This document shows positions 1 through 10,490 of a stretch of DNA of 63,270 bases, piece by piece. The notes under the pieces were generated by a model. That model made no database searches. It was not told the DNA's origin and saw only the letters and a list, made by a program, of their open reading frames with translations. This stretch comes from Phycisphaerales bacterium (lineage in GTDB: Bacteria > Planctomycetota > Phycisphaerae > Phycisphaerales > UBA1924): contig JANQQZ010000044.1 of assembly GCA_028284805.1 (NCBI GenBank), positions 1 to 63,270 on the forward strand. Direction: 5' to 3'. How positions within the stretch are numbered: the stretch's first letter is position 1; every line of letters starts with the position of its first letter. The translations under genes were made by a program, and so were the position numbers.

Positions 1-806
1 CCGCCGACCCCGGTTGCGTTGGTTGCGTCGATCGCGCCGCGCACGTGCACGGTGCCCCGCCCCCCGCTCTCGATGCGGACCTCCGGGGCGCGGATCACCG
101 ACTCGGGACGGAGCGCCACGGAGAACAGATCACCCGAACCGAGCCGGACCGAGCTCGCGTCGATGCGCCCGCCCTGATCGACAGCGCCCTCGCCCCCAAG
201 CCCGTCGGCGCGGACGAACACGTGCCCGTCGCGCTCGCCGATGAAGACCTCGTCGCCCGCGGTCATCGTGACCATGTCGCCGGCGGCCAGCTCGCCCAGG
301 TTCGTGACGCGCCGGCCCGCGAGGTGGATCTCGCCCGCGCGGATCACGCCCTCGTTCCTGACCTCACCGTTCAGCCCGGTCAGCCGGTCGACGCCCGCCA
401 GGAAGTCACCGTTGGTCAGCGTGCCCGCGCCGGCGTAGATCGCGCCGGCATCGACCACAGCGCTGCTGCCGAAGAACACGCCCGCCTCGTTGACGATGTA
501 CACCCGCCCGTTCGCGGTCAGCGAGCCGTTGATCCGCGTCGGAGACTGCCCGAGGACACGGTTGAGCACCCGTGCGTCGGCCGAGGGCTGAACGAACCGG
601 ACCGCCTCGTTCCGCCCGATGTCGAACGAGCCGTACTCGATGATCGCGTTGTTGCCAGCGGTGATCGTCGTGGTGGTGCCGACGCGGTCGAACGAGGCCT
701 GGCCCGCGACGACGCGTTCGCCCTCGGGCCCTCCGAGCGCGGTGCCAGCGGTCAGCACGAGCACCGCGGGGCTCATCCGGGTGGGTCGAGCAAGCATCGG
801 TCGCAT
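1..806 (-). CDS. Filamentous-haemagglutinin-type exoprotein (TpsA), N-terminal part, cut by window edge
   Basis: The reading frame opens at an ATG at 806 and stays open to base 1, so about 268 residues are visible and the C-terminus lies outside the window. A GGAGG stands 5 to 6 bases before the start. After a short hydrophobic export signal comes a TPS secretion domain: the segment NAIIEYGSFDIGRNEAV, then NGRVYIVNEAGVFFG, then glycine/valine-rich beta-helix repeats. In this family the N-terminal domain is recognised by a TpsB outer-membrane channel and the rest folds as a beta-helix outside the cell. The gene lies 20 bp downstream of a TpsB gene on the same strand, which supports the assignment. 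What the exoprotein does (adhesion, toxin or other) cannot be told, because the C-terminal part is missing. Confidence 0.8.
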   Translation of the reverse strand, partial: MRPMLARPTRMSPAVLVLTAGTALGGPEGERVVAGQASFDRVGTTTTITAGNNAIIEYGSFDIGRNEAVRFVQPSADARVLNRVLGQSPTRINGSLTANGRVYIVNEAGVFFGSSAVVDAGAIYAGAGTLTNGDFLAGVDRLTGLNGEVRNEGVIRAGEIHLAGRRVTNLGELAAGDMVTMTAGDEVFIGERDGHVFVRADGLGGEGAVDQGGRIDASSVRLGSGDLFSVALRPESVIRAPEVRIESGGRGTVHVRGAIDATNATGVG

Positions 807-826
807 CGTGTGCCTCCGCAATCTGT

Positions 827-2818
827 TCAATACGCGATCGTCGCGACGAAGTGGACCTCGCTGTCGCCCGAGCTCGACCGCCCGCTGTCCAGGTCCTCGA
901 GCGCGAAGCCCCAGTCCGCCCGCACGCTCACGTTGCGCCGGATATCGAGCCCGAGGCCAACGCCTGCGCCGAGCAATGTCTCATCGAACTCGGTCGCCTC
1001 TGGGTCGTTGTTGATCGTCTGGCCGAGATCCACGAAGCCCGCGAGCACGAGGTCCCAGTCGGCGCTGCCGTACGGACGATCCGGACGCCAGCGGAAACCA
1101 TCGCCCGACGAGCCGGCCTCCGCCATCCCGAGCAGCGCCGGGATGTGAGCCCTGTACTCTGCGGTCGCGATGAAGACGGTGTCACCCGCGGTCACGCTCT
1201 CGGGGTAGCCCCGCACGGAGTACGCACCCCCGACGACGCTCTGCTCCTGTGGGATCAGCCGGGCCTCGTCGAGCGCCGCCTGGCCTCGGAAGCCGACCAC
1301 CAATTCGTGCCCGAGTGTGGCAAAGCTGCTGCTCGGGTCGCGCCACGCTTCGTTGAACAGCAGGGGCTCGAGGAAGACGGACGCGTAGGTGTTCCAGCGC
1401 AGACGGATCCAGTCGTCGTCCACGCGGAGCCGACCGAGCCCGGGCAGGTCGTTGGGGTCGCCGCCGTCGAAGGTCCAGTCGACCGCGACCTCGCCGAAGA
1501 GCGAGCGAACGGGCCTGCGGTCCTCGACGCGTACGCCGGCCGAGCCGATCAGGAGCGTCGCGTCGCTCTCGGTGCCCGCGAGGTCGTTGATGACCTCGTA
1601 CTGCTTGCCCGTGAGACCGAAGAACGGATCGACGAAGAGCGATCGGTTCTGGTATGCCGTCACGATCAGCTCGCCGCCGTAGGTCCCGGTCGTGCCCTCG
1701 AGGTCCTGGCCTGGCAGGCCGATATCGCTCGCGACGTACTCGTCGAACGTGCCGAAGCCCTTGAGCTTGGCGAGTGTTGTGCCGGGCAGCGGGGCCTCGT
1801 ACGACACGATGCCGCCCCAGGTGCGCTCGAAGCTGGCGGTCGCGATGTCGAACGTAAAGACGTCGTCGCGCCCGGTCAACTGGCGATGCACGAAGCCCGC
1901 GCGCTGGCGCCACTCGTTGGTCGATTCGGTGCCTGTGTTCGAGACCTGGGCGTAGGCGGTCCAGGGCCTCGACTCTCGCACGAGATAGTCGAGGGCGACG
2001 GCATCGGGCGCCGAATCGGGCTGCGACGCGGCCGCGACCGCGATGTCCACCCGCCGACCGGTGTGCCGGTTCAGGCGGTAGACATAGTTCTCGAGGACCT
2101 CACGCCTGAGCAGATCGCGCCGGGGGCCCGCCTCACCGTTCCATGCCCGCGCGGGCGACAGGCTCAGGATCCGACGGTGCGCGGGGTGATTCACAGGATC
2201 GGCCCCCGGGGCGAGCCGGTCCCCGCTGGCGACGGTGCGCGTCTCGGTGACCACACCGACCCAGATCCTGAGCACGAGGTCAGCACCCTGGGCGCGTCGG
2301 TCCTCGCCGGTCATCGGGTCGATGTCGTTCGGGTCGGGCGCGACCAGCACGCCCACGATGCCCCGCCTGTTCAGCTCTCGAACGATCGCGTCGGAAACCG
2401 CGTTGATCGCATCGGGCGAGATGCCCATGCCCCGGAGCGACGACAGCTCGTCGAGCGTCAGGCCCGCGCCGGAGACCGGGACCACGGTGCCCTCCTGCAC
2501 CGTCAGCGGCAGAGCCAGGTCGCGAAACGACTCCAGCAGCGGCAGCTCGGGGTGGCGCGAGGCGTAGTCGATCCGCATCCGCTCGAACGGATAAGCCAGA
2601 GCGGGTGCATCGGATGGCACGGTCTCGAGCTCGGGCGGCCCGTCATCCACCGGATCGGGCAGGCCCTCTGGGGCTTTGTCCGGATCGTCTTCGAGCAGAT
2701 CGATCGGCGGGGGTTCGGGCTGAGCGAGCGCGAGGCCCGCGGGGGCACCGGCAAGCGCAAGCACCGCGAGGCACCGCATCACCATCGTCCGTGCATCTGA
2801 ACCGTGTGCTTCCTGCAT
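827..2818 (-). CDS. ShlB/FhaC/HecB-family outer-membrane transporter (TpsB)
   Basis: About 663 residues. After a signal peptide (LAVLALAGAPAGLALAQ) and a proline/acid-rich linker comes a region that looks like POTRA domains (roughly residues 60-200), then a long beta-strand-rich barrel. The motif SVRGYPES near the C-terminal third matches the VRGY loop-6 signature of the Omp85/TpsB superfamily. The role is to pass the TpsA exoprotein encoded immediately downstream through the outer membrane. I chose the ATG at 2818 because GAGGG lies five bases before it. An ATG at 2785 would give a tidier signal peptide but has no clear ribosome site, and the frame also stays open further upstream. The TpsB-TpsA order with a 20-bp gap suggests one transcript. 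Confidence 0.82.
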   Translation of the reverse strand: MQEAHGSDARTMVMRCLAVLALAGAPAGLALAQPEPPPIDLLEDDPDKAPEGLPDPVDDGPPELETVPSDAPALAYPFERMRIDYASRHPELPLLESFRDLALPLTVQEGTVVPVSGAGLTLDELSSLRGMGISPDAINAVSDAIVRELNRRGIVGVLVAPDPNDIDPMTGEDRRAQGADLVLRIWVGVVTETRTVASGDRLAPGADPVNHPAHRRILSLSPARAWNGEAGPRRDLLRREVLENYVYRLNRHTGRRVDIAVAAASQPDSAPDAVALDYLVRESRPWTAYAQVSNTGTESTNEWRQRAGFVHRQLTGRDDVFTFDIATASFERTWGGIVSYEAPLPGTTLAKLKGFGTFDEYVASDIGLPGQDLEGTTGTYGGELIVTAYQNRSLFVDPFFGLTGKQYEVINDLAGTESDATLLIGSAGVRVEDRRPVRSLFGEVAVDWTFDGGDPNDLPGLGRLRVDDDWIRLRWNTYASVFLEPLLFNEAWRDPSSSFATLGHELVVGFRGQAALDEARLIPQEQSVVGGAYSVRGYPESVTAGDTVFIATAEYRAHIPALLGMAEAGSSGDGFRWRPDRPYGSADWDLVLAGFVDLGQTINNDPEATEFDETLLGAGVGLGLDIRRNVSVRADWGFALEDLDSGRSSSGDSEVHFVATIAY

Positions 2819-2965
2819 CCGATCCCTCACCGGCTGACTCCGCCGCACTCCCCATCGGACCAAAGGGCCCATGGAGTCGAACATCCGGTACGCCGTCAGC
2901 CGGCGGCCGATGCCGCAGACACCCCCGCGATCGCACGCGAGAGCCTCCGACGCCAGAACTACAAG

Positions 2966-3040
2966 TGGCGAGGGGGGGACTTGAACCCCCGACCTCCGGG
3001 TTATGAATCCAGCGCTCTAAACCAGCTGAGCTACCTCGCC
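2966..3040 (-). tRNA. tRNA with CAT anticodon (elongator Met, or Ile2)
   Basis: A full cloverleaf can be drawn: acceptor GGCGAGG with CCTCGCC, discriminator A, D-arm GCTC/GAGC, anticodon loop TTCATAA and T-arm GGGGG-TTCAAGT-CCCCC. The acceptor is fully paired and the anticodon stem lacks the three G-C pairs of initiators, so this is not tRNA-fMet. A CAT anticodon can also be the lysidine-modified Ile2 form, which sequence alone does not separate. Confidence 0.93.
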
Positions 3041-3106
3041 AATCAACGCAGCCATACTAGCCGACAGCCCCGCCCCGCAGCACCGCAGAGCCGGGTCCGA
3101 TCGGGG

Positions 3107-3376
3107 TCAGGACGTCGCACGCTCGGAGCTGGTCGAGGGTGTCTCGGGGGGCGCTTGAGGCTCGCTCCCCTTCAACTGGCTGGGCGAACGGACCTCGCTC
3201 GTCACGTCGTCGATCTCGTCGGTCGCGTCCTTGAGCCCCCGCTTGAACTCGACGATGCTCTTGCCCAGGCCCCGCCCGACTTCGGGCAGCCGCCTGCCGA
3301 AGAGCAGCAGCCCCACCAGCAGGATAATCCCGATCTCCAACGGGCCGAGCGAGGTAAACAGTCCGAGCGTGGGCAT
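3107..3376 (-). CDS. tatA: Sec-independent (twin-arginine) translocase subunit TatA/TatE
   Basis: 89 residues with the TatA layout: a short periplasmic N-terminus, one membrane helix (about residues 9-27, GPLEIGIILLVGLLLFG), the FGRRLPEVGRGLGKS hinge and amphipathic helix, and an acidic/serine-rich cytoplasmic tail. TatA oligomers form the pore through which folded proteins with twin-arginine signals leave the cytoplasm. The gene sits 93 bp downstream of the folD-like gene on the same strand and could share its transcript. No tatB or tatC is in the window. Confidence 0.9.
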   Translation of the reverse strand: MPTLGLFTSLGPLEIGIILLVGLLLFGRRLPEVGRGLGKSIVEFKRGLKDATDEIDDVTSEVRSPSQLKGSEPQAPPETPSTSSERATS

Positions 3377-3469
3377 CAGCGGCCTCCGTCCGTCCGAGCG
3401 CCGTCCAGGCTTCGGACCGAATCATCTATTCAAGTCGACCGCGCCCGCGCGGTCAAACCGGCAACCAGA

Positions 3470-6496
<3,027 letters not shown>

Positions 6497-6505
6497 ACTC
6501 GGGCG

Positions 6506-7081
6506 ATGCACAACGTCGAGTTCAAGGCGGAGCTGCGCGACCCCGACCTAGCCCGGTCCATCGCCCGCCAGCTCGGCGCGACCCATGCAGGCGATCTCAG
6601 GCACCTCGACACCTATTACAAGGTCGCCTCGGGACGCCTCAAGCGCCGCGAGATCACCTACGCCGACCAGCCCGAGCAGTCGGCCGAGATCGAGTACATC
6701 TTCTACGACCGTCCCGACCAGACCTCACCGAGGCTCAGCCACTACGTGATCTACGACGAGCCAACCGCCAAAGAACGCTTCGGCACGCGTGAGCTCCCGG
6801 TGGAGCTGACCGTCGCGAAAACCCGCTGCCTCTTCCTGACGGGCCCGGTCCGCATCCACATCGACGATGTCGAGGGTCTGGGGGCGTTCGTCGAGTTCGA
6901 GGCGGTGGTCAGCCGGGCCCACCCGGTGCGGAAGTGCCATGAACTCGTCGGGCAGCTCCGCCAGCACTTCCAGCCCGTGCTTGGCGAGGCAATCGCGGTC
7001 AGCTACAGCGACCTGCAGCGCCTCGAGCAGGAGAGCGCCTCGCTGCCGGCGGGCGACCCGTTTGGGTTCGACGGCACCTGA
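6506..7081 (+). CDS. CYTH-domain protein (class IV adenylate cyclase/triphosphatase family)
   Basis: 191 residues beginning with NVEFKAEL, the E-x-K signature of the CYTH triphosphate tunnel fold. Alternating charged strands follow (RHLDTYYKV, GRLKRREITY, VELTVAKTR, HIDDVEGLGAFVEFE), and the last is the typical DxVxGLGxFxExE block that places metal-binding acids in the tunnel. Members hydrolyse organic or inorganic triphosphates or make cAMP; the sequence does not decide which. It starts 9 bp after ligA and precedes tRNA-Thr. Confidence 0.85.
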   Translation: MHNVEFKAELRDPDLARSIARQLGATHAGDLRHLDTYYKVASGRLKRREITYADQPEQSAEIEYIFYDRPDQTSPRLSHYVIYDEPTAKERFGTRELPVELTVAKTRCLFLTGPVRIHIDDVEGLGAFVEFEAVVSRAHPVRKCHELVGQLRQHFQPVLGEAIAVSYSDLQRLEQESASLPAGDPFGFDGT

Positions 7082-7117
7082 TGCGCTGATCGCCGCCGAG
7101 CTACACTCGGACTGGCC

Positions 7118-7190
7118 GCCACCTTAGCTCAGCTGGTAGAGCAGCGGTTTTGTAAACCGCAGGTCGCCGGTTCGATCCCGGCAGGTGGCT
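7118..7190 (+). tRNA. tRNA-Thr (TGT)
   Basis: Full cloverleaf: acceptor GCCACCT/AGGTGGC with discriminator T, D-arm GCTC/GAGC, anticodon arm GCGGT-TTTGTAA-ACCGC (anticodon TGT) and T-arm CGCCGG-TTCGATC-CCGGC. It lies 36 bp after the CYTH gene. Confidence 0.95.
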
Positions 7191-7213
7191 CTTCCCCCCC
7201 GACTCTCAGTGGC

Positions 7214-7678
7214 TCAGTGCTTCCCGTTGCCGTTGGCGGAGCCATTGGCACTGCTCAGAGACACCTTGATCCCGAGCGGGACGACGGGCTCCTGCATGAG
7301 GCTCTTGAGCGAGGTGTTCGCGAGCTTGTCGATCGCGATTGCCGCGAGGTTGTCGAGCTCACGGTGGAGCGGGCAGAGCGTGTCGCAGTGGTCCTTGAGG
7401 CCCAGGGGGCACTCCTGGATGCGGTCGATGGGGTCGATCGCCTGGACGATGTCGAGCAGTGAGAGCTTGGCGGGGTCGTGGGTGAGCCAGAAGCCGCCGC
7501 TGGGGCCCCGCTGGGATTCGATGAGCCCGGCCTCGGTCAGGGTCTGGAGCACCTTGGACATGTAACGGACCGGTACATGCGTTGCCGCGGCGATCTCCTG
7601 GGCCGGGACGCGACGCCCCTGGGCCTCGCACAAGAAGACCGAGGCCCTGAATGCGTACTCGGTCGTCTTGCTGAACAT
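7214..7678 (-). CDS. Rrf2-family transcriptional regulator with a three-cysteine cluster motif
   Basis: 154 residues from the ATG at 7678, the usual start context for this family (MFSKTTEYAFRA). An N-terminal winged helix-turn-helix (VPAQEIAAATHVPVRYMSKVL, GLIESQRGPSGGFWL) is followed by a dimerisation helix containing ECPLGLKDHCDTLCPLH, a C-x7-C-x3-C set that in IscR/NsrR/RsrR-type members binds an Fe-S cluster sensing NO, redox state or iron-sulfur supply. The C-terminus is Ser/Asn/Gly-rich. It is divergent from the cbb3 oxidase genes across a 272-bp gap with inverted repeats, so it probably controls that operon and itself. This role is inferred from position. The open frame upstream of 7678 shows no family similarity. 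Confidence 0.9.
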   Translation of the reverse strand: MFSKTTEYAFRASVFLCEAQGRRVPAQEIAAATHVPVRYMSKVLQTLTEAGLIESQRGPSGGFWLTHDPAKLSLLDIVQAIDPIDRIQECPLGLKDHCDTLCPLHRELDNLAAIAIDKLANTSLKSLMQEPVVPLGIKVSLSSANGSANGNGKH

Positions 7679-7776
7679 CGGCCGTTCTCCGAAAGCTCGC
7701 CGTCCCGCCGTGAGCGTTCTGCCGTTGAGTCTAGTCTCGGATATCGACATGTGTATCTCTCCGAGAGAGCCATCTG

Positions 7777-7795
7777 TTCCCGGGACAATTCCCGG
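7777..7795. promoter_or_regulatory. Direct repeat TTCCCGG (two copies, 12-bp spacing) upstream of the Rrf2 gene
   Basis: TTCCCGG occurs at 7777-7783 and again at 7789-7795, about one helical turn apart, in the gap between the Rrf2 gene and ccoNO. The first copy is part of a near-palindrome TGTTCCCGGGACA (7775-7787 area). A 5-bp-arm inverted repeat TCTCT-CCG-AGAGA lies at 7756-7768. These could be regulator contacts, but the function is inferred from position only. Confidence 0.35.
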
Positions 7796-7812
7796 TTGCA
7801 CATGATTATATC

Positions 7813-7852
7813 GAAATATACTGGACAGACAATCTCCTTGTGAGTATATTTC
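7813..7852. promoter_or_regulatory. Perfect 10-bp inverted repeat with 20-bp spacer in the Rrf2/cbb3 divergent region
   Basis: GAAATATACT at 7813-7822 is repeated as its exact reverse complement AGTATATTTC at 7843-7852. The surrounding stretch is strikingly AT-rich for this genome. Arm centres are about 30 bp (roughly three helical turns) apart, which would suit two regulator dimers on one DNA face or a looped operator. The neighbouring Rrf2 protein is the obvious candidate ligand. No FNR-type TTGAT-N4-ATCAA box was seen here. Confidence 0.55.
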
Positions 7853-7950
7853 TCCGATTCTTGTAGGACACGACGTCATCCTGCCGGGCAGAAACGCCCG
7901 CTGGGGTCGCAGAAGGCAAGCTTGGGCGAGGATCAACGAGGAGCAACACC

Positions 7951-10293
7951 ATGGCGGCGGCAGCGGCGGCAGAAGCCACCTTCGCACAAACGGGACCCAG
8001 CGACCCGCAGATCGATGAATTCTCGTATGACGATCAGATTGTCCGGATGTTTCTCTGGGCCACGCTCATCTGGGGCATCGTGGGCTTTCTCGCGGGCGTC
8101 ATCATCGCCTTCCAGCTCGCGGTTCCCCAGCTCAACTTCCTGCCCGAGGTCGCGTTCGGGCGCCTCCGCCCGCTTCACACCAACGCGGCGATCTTCGCCT
8201 TCGCGGGGAACGCCATCTTCTGTGCCGTGTACTACAGCACGCAGCGCCTCTGCAAGACGCGCATGTTCAGCGACACGCTCAGCCGACTGCACTTCTGGGG
8301 CTGGCAGCTGATCATCGTCTCCGCGGCGCTCACCCTTCCCTTCGGCATCACGCAGGGCAAGGAGTACGCGGAGCTGGAGTGGCCCATCGACCTCGCGATC
8401 GCGGTCGTCTGGGCGGGTTTCTTCGGCGTGAACTTCATCGGCACGCTCATCAACCGGCGCGAGCGTCACCTCTACGTCGCGATCTGGTTCTACATCGCCA
8501 GCCTCGTCACCGTCGCGATCCTGCACATCTTCAACAACATCTGGATCCCTGTGGGCATTGTCGACGTGATCAAGACCGGCGAGCTCAGCTCGTTCGACAA
8601 CTCGCTCAAGAGCTACTCGGTGTACGCGGGCGTTCAGGACGCCTTTATGCAGTGGTGGTACGGGCACAACGCGGTGGCGTTCTTCCTCACGACGCCCTTC
8701 CTTGGCCTGATGTACTACTTCCTGCCCAAGGCGGCCGACCGGCCGGTGTTCAGCTACAAGCTCTCGATCGTGCACTTCTGGTCGCTGGTGTTCATCTACA
8801 TCTGGGCGGGCCCCCACCACCTGCACTACACGGCCCTGCCCGAGTGGGCATCGAGCCTGGGCATGGTGTTCAGCCTCATGCTCTGGATGCCCAGCTGGGG
8901 GGGCATGATCAACGGTCTGCTGACCCTCCGAGGCGCCTGGAACAAGGTCGCCCAGGACCCCATCCTCAAGTTCTTCGTCGTGGGCGTGACGTTCTACGGC
9001 ATGTCCACCTTCGAGGGCCCCATGCTCTCGATCAAGACCGTTAACAGCCTGAGCCACTACACCGACTGGACCATCGCCCACGTCCACGCGGGCACACTGG
9101 GCTGGAACGGGTTCATGACCTTCGGCATGGTCTACTGGCTCGCGCCGAGGCTCTTCCAGTCGGGCAGGCTCTTCAGCGAGAAGCTCGCCAGCCTGCACTT
9201 CTGGATCGGCACGATCGGCATCCTGCTGTACGTGATCAGCATCTACACCGCGGGCATCACGCAGGGCCTCATGTGGCGCGCGTTCGACGACTCCGGTGCG
9301 CTGGCGTTCCCGAAGTTCATCGAGACGGTCACCCGCTTGATGCCGTTCTACTGGATCCGTGCGATCGGCGGGACGATGTACCTCGTCGCCTCGGTGATCG
9401 GCGTGTACAACGTGTTCATGACGTGGAGGATGAGGCCTCCGACGTACGACGTGCCCGTGATCCGCGCGGCCAAGCTGAGCAAGTTCTATGACGACGGGCC
9501 CGCGCCGGCGAGCCGGCTGAACGCCAACGTCGGCCTGGGGCACGCGGGCGACCGCTTCATGCAGGCCCACTGGCACCGGCGTTGGGAGCGTCTGCCGATC
9601 CGCTTCACGGTGTACGTCACAGTTGCCGTGGCGATCGCGAGCCTGTTCGAGATCATCCCGACGTTCCTGATCCGCTCGAACGTGCCGACGATCGCGAGCG
9701 TGCAGCCCTACACGCCGCTCGAGCTCGCCGGGCGTGACATCTACATCGCCGAGGGCTGCTACAACTGCCACTCGCAGATGGTGCGCCCGATCTTCGCCGA
9801 GACGCAGCGTTACGGCGAGTACAGCAAGCCGGGCGAGTTCGTCTACGACCACCCGTTCCAGTGGGGCAGCCGGCGCATCGGGCCCGACCTGCACCGTGAG
9901 GGCGGCCTGCAGAGCTCGTTCTGGCACTACGCCCACTTCGAGAACCCGCAGGAGTATCAGGCGGGCTCGGTGATGCCCGCGTACAAGCACCTGATCAACC
10001 AGGACCTGAACTTCCAGGAGATCGAGGCACGCGTGCACTCGATGGCGATGCTGGGCGTCCCCTACGGCGACGCGGTGAACAACTCGGTCGAGATGGCCCG
10101 CGAGCAGGCGGCCCAGGTCGCTCAGGAGATCCGCGACCAGGCGACCAACTACGCGCTCGTCGACGACCTCGAGAACAAGAAGGTCGTGGCGCTCATCGCC
10201 TACCTGCAGCGGCTCGGCACCGACATCTCCAAGCCGGCCCCGGAAGATGATCCGGGCGTGGCGGGCGAGGGCAGCGAAGGGGGTGACTCGTGA
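7951..10293 (+). CDS. ccoNO: cbb3-type cytochrome c oxidase, fused subunits CcoN and CcoO
   Basis: 780 residues, twice the length of a lone subunit. Residues 1 to about 500 are CcoN: twelve or so membrane helices with haem/CuB ligands in RPLHTNAAIF, WWYGHNAVAFF, WAGPHHLHYT and AHVHAGTLGWNG. From about 540 a single membrane helix leads into CcoO, a monohaem cytochrome c with CYNCH and the distal Met in GSVMPAY. The enzyme reduces oxygen to water and pumps protons at low oxygen. The start ATG has GAGGAG seven bases upstream. The stop overlaps the ccoQ start. Fused CcoNO proteins are known in some other phyla, so the fusion is unusual but not unprecedented. Confidence 0.95.
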   Translation: MAAAAAAEATFAQTGPSDPQIDEFSYDDQIVRMFLWATLIWGIVGFLAGVIIAFQLAVPQLNFLPEVAFGRLRPLHTNAAIFAFAGNAIFCAVYYSTQRLCKTRMFSDTLSRLHFWGWQLIIVSAALTLPFGITQGKEYAELEWPIDLAIAVVWAGFFGVNFIGTLINRRERHLYVAIWFYIASLVTVAILHIFNNIWIPVGIVDVIKTGELSSFDNSLKSYSVYAGVQDAFMQWWYGHNAVAFFLTTPFLGLMYYFLPKAADRPVFSYKLSIVHFWSLVFIYIWAGPHHLHYTALPEWASSLGMVFSLMLWMPSWGGMINGLLTLRGAWNKVAQDPILKFFVVGVTFYGMSTFEGPMLSIKTVNSLSHYTDWTIAHVHAGTLGWNGFMTFGMVYWLAPRLFQSGRLFSEKLASLHFWIGTIGILLYVISIYTAGITQGLMWRAFDDSGALAFPKFIETVTRLMPFYWIRAIGGTMYLVASVIGVYNVFMTWRMRPPTYDVPVIRAAKLSKFYDDGPAPASRLNANVGLGHAGDRFMQAHWHRRWERLPIRFTVYVTVAVAIASLFEIIPTFLIRSNVPTIASVQPYTPLELAGRDIYIAEGCYNCHSQMVRPIFAETQRYGEYSKPGEFVYDHPFQWGSRRIGPDLHREGGLQSSFWHYAHFENPQEYQAGSVMPAYKHLINQDLNFQEIEARVHSMAMLGVPYGDAVNNSVEMAREQAAQVAQEIRDQATNYALVDDLENKKVVALIAYLQRLGTDISKPAPEDDPGVAGEGSEGGDS

Positions 10294-10490
10294 GACTCAC
10301 GGACATCATGAGCCACATGGATCTGGCTGTGTGGCCCACCATCGGGCTGATCATCTTTCTGGTCGTGTTCGCGGCGGTGGTGCTGCGCGTGATGACATCG
10401 AAGCGGACCGACAACGAGCGGATGGCAGCCATGCCGCTCGCCGACGACACCACGACGACAGAAGCGGAGGAGACCGGCCGTGGCGCATGA
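10290..10490 (+). CDS. ccoQ: cbb3 oxidase small membrane subunit CcoQ/FixQ-like
   Basis: 66 residues with one membrane helix (WPTIGLIIFLVVFAAVVLRV) followed by a charged, threonine-rich tail, matching the size and layout of CcoQ. The GTG start overlaps the ccoNO stop codon (GTGA), and its end overlaps ccoP, so all three are translationally coupled. CcoQ proteins are poorly conserved, and the call rests largely on place and topology. Confidence 0.75.
   Translation: MRLTDIMSHMDLAVWPTIGLIIFLVVFAAVVLRVMTSKRTDNERMAAMPLADDTTTTEAEETGRGA

Noticed and set aside
851-2800. 649-aa open frame on the plus strand opposite the TpsB gene
   Set aside because: It is a shadow of the high-GC coding strand: Arg/Ala/Gly-rich, no domain, while the minus frame has a signal peptide, barrel and VRGY motif.
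2804-3060. Peptides reading like GGDLNPRPPGYESSALNQLSYL near tRNA-Met
   Set aside because: This is the familiar false translation of a tRNA gene on the opposite strand.
7679-7950. Search for an FNR/anaerobox upstream of ccoNO
   Set aside because: No TTGAT-N4-ATCAA-like box was found by eye; the AT-rich inverted repeat is a better candidate.
7933-10038. 701-aa open frame on the minus strand opposite ccoNO
   Set aside because: The sequence is rich in Asp, Glu, His and Val with no recognisable domain; the opposite strand encodes an unmistakable oxidase.
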